Shown here piece by piece: positions 55,469 to 61,602 of a stretch of DNA of 64,000 nt. Where the stretch lies: positions 124,001 through 188,000 of the forward strand of contig JAVBKZ010000021.1 of assembly GCA_031553755.1 (NCBI GenBank). Reading direction: 5' to 3'. Source of the stretch: JAIRVZ01 sp031553755. GTDB taxonomy: Bacteria > Bacteroidota > Bacteroidia > Bacteroidales > Azobacteroidaceae. A model generated the notes under the pieces. The model was given only the letters and a program-made list of their open reading frames with translations, was not told the DNA's origin and ran no database searches. The position numbers and the translations under genes are program-made. Every line of letters begins with the position of its first letter. Positions within the stretch are counted from its first letter, which is position 1.

Positions 55469-57010
55469 TTACTGCAAGTTATCTCCGTATTGGGCTCTTA
55501 TTTCAGTTAGTTTTTGTTTATAATCGGCAATATGTTGCTGCTCTTTAGGCACATTAATTAAGTTGTGCATCTCATGAGGGTCTTCCTGCAAATCGTAAAA
55601 TTCCCAGGCATCAATATCGTTTCCATAAAAATGGATGATTTTATATCTGTCGTCTCTCATACCATAATGTTTTCTCACAGAGTGAAACCCGGGAAATTCG
55701 TAATAATGGTAATAGATGGAATTTCTCCATTTTACTTTCTTTTCCTGCAATAATGGTTTGAACGACATTCCTTGCATTTCTTCAGGAACTTTCACACCTG
55801 CAAAATCAAGAAAAGTTGGAGCATAATCAATATTTTGAACCATTTGAGGAATTCCTCTTCCGGGATTTTTGATACCTTTTGGATAACGCATCACAAGTGG
55901 CATTCGCAATGATTCTTCATACATGAACCGTTTGTCGAACCAACCGTGCTCTCCCAAATAAAAGCCTTGGTCGGAAGCATACGCGATGATGGTGTTTTCA
56001 GCCAATCCGTTTTTATCCAGGTATTCGAGAACTCGTCCGACATTGCGGTCGACAGAAGCAATACAACGCAGATAATCTTCCATGTAGCGTTGATATTTCC
56101 ATTCTGCTAATTCTTTTCCTGTCAGATTCTTTTTCTTGAATTCTGCCAGTACCGGTTTATATTCTTTGTCCCATGCCTTTTTCTGTTCAGGAGTAAGGCG
56201 GTCATATTCTCCGTGGAAATTTTTGAAAGACCACTCGGTATCCAGGATATTGTTGGGGTCGTATAGTTTCAAATCATAAACAGGAAGCATATCTTTTTCG
56301 ATATTCATTTTCTGTTTTTCTGCGGCTTCCCGTCCTTCATAGTCATCGAAAAATGTTTCAGGTATCGGAAATTTAACTCCACGAAATTTGTCGAAGTCCT
56401 GAATGTCGGGCATCCAATTGCGGTGTGGAGCTTTGTGATAAAGTAAGAGGCAGAAAGGTTCTTGTCCGTCTTTTACAGAATCCATCCAATTAATGGCGAA
56501 ATCGGTAATCAAGTCGGTGGCATATCCGGGTTCGTCTTTGGTAGTTCCGTCCATGCGGATAAATGTCGGATTATAGTATTGGCCTTGGTCGTGCATCGTA
56601 ATCCAATAGTTGAATCCGGTGGGTTGGCTTCTTAAATGCCATTTGCCAACCATAGCAGTTTGATATCCGGCGGATTGCAATAATTTAGGAAATGTGACTT
56701 GTGTACTGTCAAAAACAATTCCGTTATGAATCTGTCCGTTTTTGTTGCTGTGTTTTCCGGTCAGGACGCATGCCCGGCTTGGAGCGCTGATGGAATTGGC
56801 ACAAAAGCTATTTTGGAAAATAACACCTTCATTGGCAATCCTGTCGATATTGGGTGTTTTTATATAAGGAGAACCATAAGCGCTGATGGCCTGATAAGCG
56901 TGGTCGTCCGACATGATATAGATGATGTTCGGTCGTTGCGCTTTCTGGGCAAAAATGCTTCCTGCACTTACGGCAGCTAATTGTAATAATAAAACAGATT
57001 TACGATTCAT
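55469..57010 (-). CDS. S1-family sulfatase, serine-type
   Basis: Exported 513-aa sulfatase (signal ends AGSIFAQ). Metal-binding D35-D36 lie in IIYIMSDDHAYQ. The formylglycine site is the serine form: S75 in NSISAPSRACVLTG fits (C/S)-x-P-S-R. Further motifs are MVGKWHLRS, LLLYHKAPHRNW, YASDQGFYLGEHGWFDKR, and the C-terminal NIDYAPTFLDFAGV. Activation of a serine-type site needs an anaerobic radical-SAM maturase (anSME), which is not in this window. It removes sulfate from a glycan. The subfamily (S1_8 or S1_11-like by the NS.S.PSRA.LTGK pattern) is a guess. Its presence suggests the PUL target is sulfated or a host/algal-type glycan. Confidence 0.93.
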   Translation of the reverse strand: MNRKSVLLLQLAAVSAGSIFAQKAQRPNIIYIMSDDHAYQAISAYGSPYIKTPNIDRIANEGVIFQNSFCANSISAPSRACVLTGKHSNKNGQIHNGIVFDSTQVTFPKLLQSAGYQTAMVGKWHLRSQPTGFNYWITMHDQGQYYNPTFIRMDGTTKDEPGYATDLITDFAINWMDSVKDGQEPFCLLLYHKAPHRNWMPDIQDFDKFRGVKFPIPETFFDDYEGREAAEKQKMNIEKDMLPVYDLKLYDPNNILDTEWSFKNFHGEYDRLTPEQKKAWDKEYKPVLAEFKKKNLTGKELAEWKYQRYMEDYLRCIASVDRNVGRVLEYLDKNGLAENTIIAYASDQGFYLGEHGWFDKRFMYEESLRMPLVMRYPKGIKNPGRGIPQMVQNIDYAPTFLDFAGVKVPEEMQGMSFKPLLQEKKVKWRNSIYYHYYEFPGFHSVRKHYGMRDDRYKIIHFYGNDIDAWEFYDLQEDPHEMHNLINVPKEQQHIADYKQKLTEIRAQYGDNLQ

Positions 57011-57023
57011 AATTTTGTTGTTT

Positions 57024-57108
57024 AACCCCTAAATCCCCTAAAGGGGACTTAAATTACTCATTGTATAAATTATCATTCAAAAAGTCCCCTTTAGGGGATT
57101 TAGGGGTT
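57024..57108. repeat. 27-bp perfect inverted repeat in the sulfatase leader
   Basis: Arms at 57024-57050 and 57082-57108 are exact inverted copies (AACCCCTAAATCCCC... on the left), 31-nt loop. Each arm contains its own palindrome (CCCCTAAAGGGG). The left arm ends 14 bp upstream of the sulfatase start and the right arm ends 8 bp after the stop of the preceding gene. Confidence 0.92.
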
Positions 57109-57115
57109 TATTATG

Positions 57116-58114
57116 TTATTTTACAAACTTGGCAGTTTCGATTTGATTGTTTGATTTCACTTTTACAACATAAACGCCTTTTCCGGATACATTGGCATTC
57201 ACTTTGTTGGCTCCTTCAGAACAAGCAACAGTCTGTTGGCTAAGTAATTGTCCTGAAACGTTGTAAACGGAAATTTCGGTGGCAGAAGCTACTTGAGAGA
57301 TGAAAGATACTTCGGCTAAATCTCCATTAACATTTACATTCAGACTTCCTGAAGCGATAGTCGCGTTTTTAATGCTTGTTGTTTCACCACTTTTGAAATG
57401 AATGGTAATATCGTCAATCAATACAGTATAAGGATAGGTTTCCGGGGTTCCGTAACCTCTTACAGGACTGATGGCGATACCCACGATTTCTTTGTATGTG
57501 GTTGGTTTATAATAATTGTCTAATTTGGCAGCGCCATAATTTTCCGCATTGAAAGCATATTCTACTTCGTCCCATTGTTGTTGATGGTCGATATTTCTAT
57601 TATCCGAAGGTAACAAAACACCGTTAACAGCCCACGGATTTATGTCGGTAGCCGCACCTCCGGCATTGTCGGTTCCGTATTGAGCATAAGTACCTTGCAA
57701 CTCACCGTTATTGTCGTAATATTGTCCATTCCATGTAAGTAGCAATTTTACAGAAGGATTGCTTGATCTTTCATAAGGAGTTGTTTCGTAATATTTTACG
57801 GTAACTTTTGTAATGGAGTCATTTTCCAAACCGGCGAGAGGAATCGGAGTATCTAATTTAAATTTGAATCCCTGCCATTGTAATTGTCCGTTTACATCAT
57901 TAAATTTCAACACCTTGTTGCTGGTATTTCTTCCGGTTTTGGAAGGATTGTCAACTACTACCGCATCGTCAAATCTTGTTTGCCAACCATCGTTACAGTA
58001 TTTTGTAATGGTGGCGGGAAGTCCGTTTTCAAAATTAAACGTGATAGGGTCTTTGGCATTGGCAACAGTTATACTTGCCACGCATACTAATAAAAGTAAA
58101 AAATTCTTTTTCAT
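57116..58114 (-). CDS. secreted non-catalytic protein with T9SS tail
   Basis: A 332-aa secreted protein (signal MKKNFLLLLVCVASITVANA). One large beta-sandwich (about 22-245) contains VVDNPSKTGRNTSNKVLKF, also found in the GH29 protein at 48213, and ends in a strand (YTVLIDDITIHFK) common in carbohydrate-binding modules. It is followed by a T9SS sorting domain (LNVNVNGDLAEVSFISQ, ISVYNVSGQLLSQQ, GVYVVKV). No catalytic motif is visible. It likely binds glycan at the cell surface. It lies between the GH144 lipoprotein and the sulfatase in the operon. Confidence 0.65.
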   Translation of the reverse strand: MKKNFLLLLVCVASITVANAKDPITFNFENGLPATITKYCNDGWQTRFDDAVVVDNPSKTGRNTSNKVLKFNDVNGQLQWQGFKFKLDTPIPLAGLENDSITKVTVKYYETTPYERSSNPSVKLLLTWNGQYYDNNGELQGTYAQYGTDNAGGAATDINPWAVNGVLLPSDNRNIDHQQQWDEVEYAFNAENYGAAKLDNYYKPTTYKEIVGIAISPVRGYGTPETYPYTVLIDDITIHFKSGETTSIKNATIASGSLNVNVNGDLAEVSFISQVASATEISVYNVSGQLLSQQTVACSEGANKVNANVSGKGVYVVKVKSNNQIETAKFVK

Positions 58115-58147
58115 ACGATTTACATTTTTTTGAGTTAATAATAATTA

Positions 58148-58201
58148 TAGTTGACAAGTAGACAAGCTTGTTAACTTGTCAACTCGTTTACTTGTTTACT
58201 A
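58148..58201. repeat. octamer array as a tight inverted repeat
   Basis: Direct units TAGTTGAC and AAGTAGAC (58148-58163) are followed after six bases by inverted units GTTAACTT, GTCAACTC, GTTTACTT, GTTTACTA (58170-58201). The TAG stop of the GH144 gene (58199-58201) lies in the last unit. The direct arm begins 33 bp upstream of the next start codon. Confidence 0.88.
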
Positions 58202-59890
58202 ATTTAATCTGACATTCATATTGGCAATTTTTCCTTCGGCAGCCATGGAAACGGTGAATTTTCCGCTGTTCATATCTTTTTCTTTTTCGAATTGAAGGAT
58301 ATTTTCACCTGCCTTGGCTTGCAGTGTCAATGTTTTTACGGTTTTTCCTCCTGAATTGCGGAAAGTGAATGTTACTTCTCCCGCATTTTTCATGAAGAAA
58401 GGAATTTCATATTTCCCTGTATCGGGATGACGAACAATATCCAACGCATCAATGACGTAATCGGAGCCCGATTTAACCACTTGCGGAACCGATAGATAAA
58501 AACCGGTTTCGTAATTCGGCATCGAAATTCCGGCTTTTGTCAGAGCGCTTTGTATTTCTGGAGCTTGCATAAATAATTTCCACAACAATCCGGTGCGATA
58601 GTTTTCAACCATACATACGATTGTCAACTGGTCGATTGACAGATAATCTTTCGGTTTTCCATCGCTCATTCCCTGCGAAGAAACCCAATCATATTTCAAG
58701 CTGTAAGCATCGAAAGGTCCGCAATTTCCCCATAAGGTTGATTTTTTAGCATATAAATTTCTTAATACCTGAAATGAGTAATATGGAGTATACGGCATGG
58801 ATGACAAAGCTGCTGTAGGAGCAAGTATTCCTTTGTCATTCAATGGGTCGTGAGCGGCATAACCATCTTTTCCATAAGAAGCGGTTAATCCCCAGTCGGT
58901 TGCCGAATATTTATTTTCTGCCGGCGCTTCATAAACACAATAACCACGGTTTGACATCGTATGATTTATGTTTCTTACAAAATATCCTTTTTTGACAAAA
59001 TTGTCGCCCATTTTTCTTCCGTCCAAACCGACAAAGGAATAGTGAGAGAAGAATAATGGTCCGCCGTAGTTTTTGCTGGCTGCTTCCATGGTGTATCCTG
59101 CGCCCGATTTTGGTTGATAACCTGTTGTTGAGGTCCATCCATCGTAAGCAATCCTATTGATAGAATGAGTAGGAGAAGCCAATGCGAGGATGTAAGTAAC
59201 AAAACATTCGTTGAATCCGGTGATTTTCAGGTTTTTCGAAAATCCGTAGTTCGGACTCCAATGCCAAAGCAAGTAATTGTTATTATTTCTGTACCAATCC
59301 CAATTAACACCTTCCCATATTTGATTGATTTTGTTGCGAAGTATTTCTTCCGCGCCTGTACCGTTGAAATATTCACGGGCAATTAATAAGCCCTCAATTA
59401 GGAAAGAAGTTTCTACGATATCTCCGCCGTCATCATCCGAACTGAATGGAACGGTTTTTCCTGTTGCACCTTTGTACCAATGAGAAAAAGCGCCTTTATA
59501 CTTATCGGCTTTCAAGAGGAAATCAACCATTCTGGTCATGCGTTCCACGCCTTGTTCGCGGGTGATAAATCCACGTTCTACACCTACTGGTATTGCTGCG
59601 ATTCCGAATCCAGAACCTCCGATAGTGATATTTCCTGTTGAAGGAAGGCGTTCAGGAGCCAAACCTGAGTTTGGTTCATTACTTGTCCAGATATATTGAA
59701 ACGCGTCTTTTTGAAGAGTATTCAATAAATTTCGGTCATTCAGATAATCAGTATCCTGAACGTATTCTTCTCCATTGTCGTCATCATCATCATCACCACC
59801 GGTATTGGCCGGACTGTCGTCCCCGCATGAAGACAGACAAAAACATGAAAGGAAAACGATAGCGTTTATGTAATAAAATTTCTTTTTCAT
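58199..59890 (-). CDS. GH144-type beta-1,2-glucanase, surface lipoprotein
   Basis: A 563-aa lipoprotein: MKKKFYYINAIVFLSCFCLSSC, followed by an acidic stretch GDDSPANTGGDDDDDDNGEE that fits a lipoprotein export signal for the outer leaflet. The catalytic barrel matches the other GH144-type protein: LLNTLQKDAFQYIWTSNEPNSGL, IGGSGFGIAAIPVGVERGFITREQG, DIVETSFLIEGLLIAREYF, ITGFNECFVTYILALASP, HYSFVGLDG, LAPTAALSSMPYTP and IVCMVENYRTGLLWKLF. A beta-sandwich ends it. Sitting directly after SusD, it is the likely surface endo-acting enzyme of the PUL, cutting beta-1,2-glucan before import. The second GH144 and the GH3 would then finish the chain. The D run is encoded by ATC/GTC-type repeats (near 59775-59800). 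Confidence 0.85.
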   Translation of the reverse strand: MKKKFYYINAIVFLSCFCLSSCGDDSPANTGGDDDDDDNGEEYVQDTDYLNDRNLLNTLQKDAFQYIWTSNEPNSGLAPERLPSTGNITIGGSGFGIAAIPVGVERGFITREQGVERMTRMVDFLLKADKYKGAFSHWYKGATGKTVPFSSDDDGGDIVETSFLIEGLLIAREYFNGTGAEEILRNKINQIWEGVNWDWYRNNNNYLLWHWSPNYGFSKNLKITGFNECFVTYILALASPTHSINRIAYDGWTSTTGYQPKSGAGYTMEAASKNYGGPLFFSHYSFVGLDGRKMGDNFVKKGYFVRNINHTMSNRGYCVYEAPAENKYSATDWGLTASYGKDGYAAHDPLNDKGILAPTAALSSMPYTPYYSFQVLRNLYAKKSTLWGNCGPFDAYSLKYDWVSSQGMSDGKPKDYLSIDQLTIVCMVENYRTGLLWKLFMQAPEIQSALTKAGISMPNYETGFYLSVPQVVKSGSDYVIDALDIVRHPDTGKYEIPFFMKNAGEVTFTFRNSGGKTVKTLTLQAKAGENILQFEKEKDMNSGKFTVSMAAEGKIANMNVRLN

Positions 59891-59911
59891 TGTAAATTGT
59901 CTTAAATGAAT

Positions 59912-60030
59912 GGGAGTTACAGGAAGTTAAACGAAGTCTTATGGAGTTATACGAATGGATATGACCTATTAAAGCAGGTGTTCGCATTCTTATAACTTCT
60001 TATAACTCCCTGTAACTCCGTTTAACTTCC
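59912..60030. repeat. inverted repeat built from GGAAGTTA-type units
   Basis: Direct arm 59912-59957 (GGGAGTTACAGGAAGTTAAA...) and inverted arm 59985-60030 (CATTCTTATAACTTC...). They are the same family as at 51132-51240. The element spans the gap from 38 bp after the SusD stop to 22 bp before the GH144 start. Confidence 0.82.
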
Positions 60031-60067
60031 ATTTTCATTGTTCTCTAATTTGATCAAAAGTCTAAAC

Positions 60068-61573
60068 TCAATATCCCGGATTTTGCGTTAAATGATAATT
60101 CGATTTGATGATTTGCAGGCTCGGAATCGGAAGATATTCGTGTTTCCCTTTTTTCCATTTCGGAGCCAAAACAGTTTCTGCCAATCCCCAACGAACCAAG
60201 TCGAAATAACGTTCAGATTCGAGCGCGAATTCAATTCTCCGTTCCTGTTGAATTTTACTCATCAATTCGTTCGGGTCGGTTGTCGTTACTTTGGGAAGAA
60301 TCGAAGAGTCAGTACCTCTGGCACGAGCGCGAACCATTTCCAGATAAGTTAACGCTTCATCTATTTTATCGGGAGTACCGATTTTAACAGCGGCTTCGGC
60401 AGCAATCAAAACCACATCCGAATATCTCATCAAACGAATGTTAATCCATCCGCCATAAGGTCTTGTAGGATGTGCAGTTCTTTCGTCTTTCCATGAATAC
60501 GCTTTTTTATTGTAGTAATTGGGACGTCCTGTTATTTTGGGAACTACTTGCCCGTCTTCCAATGTTTCTCCGGCCGTGATGATTGTCGCTTTTTTGCGCG
60601 GGTCATTGGGTTCGTACGCAGCCAATAAAGTCGCGCCGGGGACATTCAATCCAAGTCCCAAATCCAGTTCCGGATTTCCCCGGATTCCTTGCGATTGCGC
60701 CCATTCGGAAGAAATATCCGAATAGTTTTGTATACTTGAACATTGGATTTCGAAAATGGATTCGGGCCCGTTTTCTTTCGACTCAGTCCATATTTGATTA
60801 TAAGGTGTGGATAAATTGTATTGATTTGATTCTATTACGGCTTTGGCCATGTTGTAGGCTTCCTGCCATTTTCCACGATACAAATACACTTTTGCCAGAT
60901 AAGCTTGCGCCGCGCCTTGAGTGGCTCTTCCTGCCCAAGAGCTGCTCCATCCGCTTTTCAGGGGAAGAATACCGATGGCATATTGGAAATCCTGTTCGAT
61001 GAAATTGTATGTTTCATCAACAGATTTGCGGTTAAATAAAACAGCTGTATCGGCTGTTATTTTATCTACGATAGGCATTCCTCCGTAACAACGCACCAAA
61101 TCGAAGTAAAGCAGTCCGCGTAAGAAACGAGATTCGGCCACAACCAATTCTTTGGCTGATTGGTCTTCCGGGTTTACAAAAAGAGAATCTGCAAATTCAA
61201 TTGATTTAGTGGCTCTTTCCGTAAGTCCGACAGCGGTTTGGTAAAAGTTATTAATCGCTCCGTTTGAGGGAGTAAAGGTAAAATTATCCAATTCCGAGAT
61301 ATTGGGAGAATCGGTAGGCGTGCTTCCTTTTTCGGCATCGTCTGACCTGATACTGAATATTCCGAGGTATGGAGTTGACGAATATCCGAAAGCTCTCATT
61401 CCCGCATACGTATCGAAAAGTAATCCCGATGCCAATTCCGCTTTTTCCTCATCATTCAAGTCTTCCAATCTTTTTTTATCATAAGGCAATCTGTCAAGGA
61501 AATCGCTGCAAGAAACCATGCACAAAACCATAAACAGAAAGATGATATATGTTGCTTTATTTTTTGTTTTCAT
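60068..61573 (-). CDS. SusD/RagB-family surface glycan-binding lipoprotein
   Basis: A 501-aa lipoprotein with signal MKTKNKATYIIFLFMVLCMVSC and SusD order: SDFLDRLPYDKK, VVAESRFLRGLLYFDLVRCYGGMPIV, TQGAAQAYLAKVYLYRGKWQEAY, IRLMRYSDVVLIAAEAAVK, and the C-terminal block ERRIEFALESERYFDLVRWGLA with LTQNPGY at the end. Length is normal. It follows the SusC gene by 29 bp. It is the binding lid for the importer of the second PUL. It differs clearly from the SusD at 5680, so the two loci are not copies. Confidence 0.95.
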   Translation of the reverse strand: MKTKNKATYIIFLFMVLCMVSCSDFLDRLPYDKKRLEDLNDEEKAELASGLLFDTYAGMRAFGYSSTPYLGIFSIRSDDAEKGSTPTDSPNISELDNFTFTPSNGAINNFYQTAVGLTERATKSIEFADSLFVNPEDQSAKELVVAESRFLRGLLYFDLVRCYGGMPIVDKITADTAVLFNRKSVDETYNFIEQDFQYAIGILPLKSGWSSSWAGRATQGAAQAYLAKVYLYRGKWQEAYNMAKAVIESNQYNLSTPYNQIWTESKENGPESIFEIQCSSIQNYSDISSEWAQSQGIRGNPELDLGLGLNVPGATLLAAYEPNDPRKKATIITAGETLEDGQVVPKITGRPNYYNKKAYSWKDERTAHPTRPYGGWINIRLMRYSDVVLIAAEAAVKIGTPDKIDEALTYLEMVRARARGTDSSILPKVTTTDPNELMSKIQQERRIEFALESERYFDLVRWGLAETVLAPKWKKGKHEYLPIPSLQIIKSNYHLTQNPGY

Positions 61574-61602
61574 GTGACTTTTGTTTTTTAATATATTGTA
61601 AA

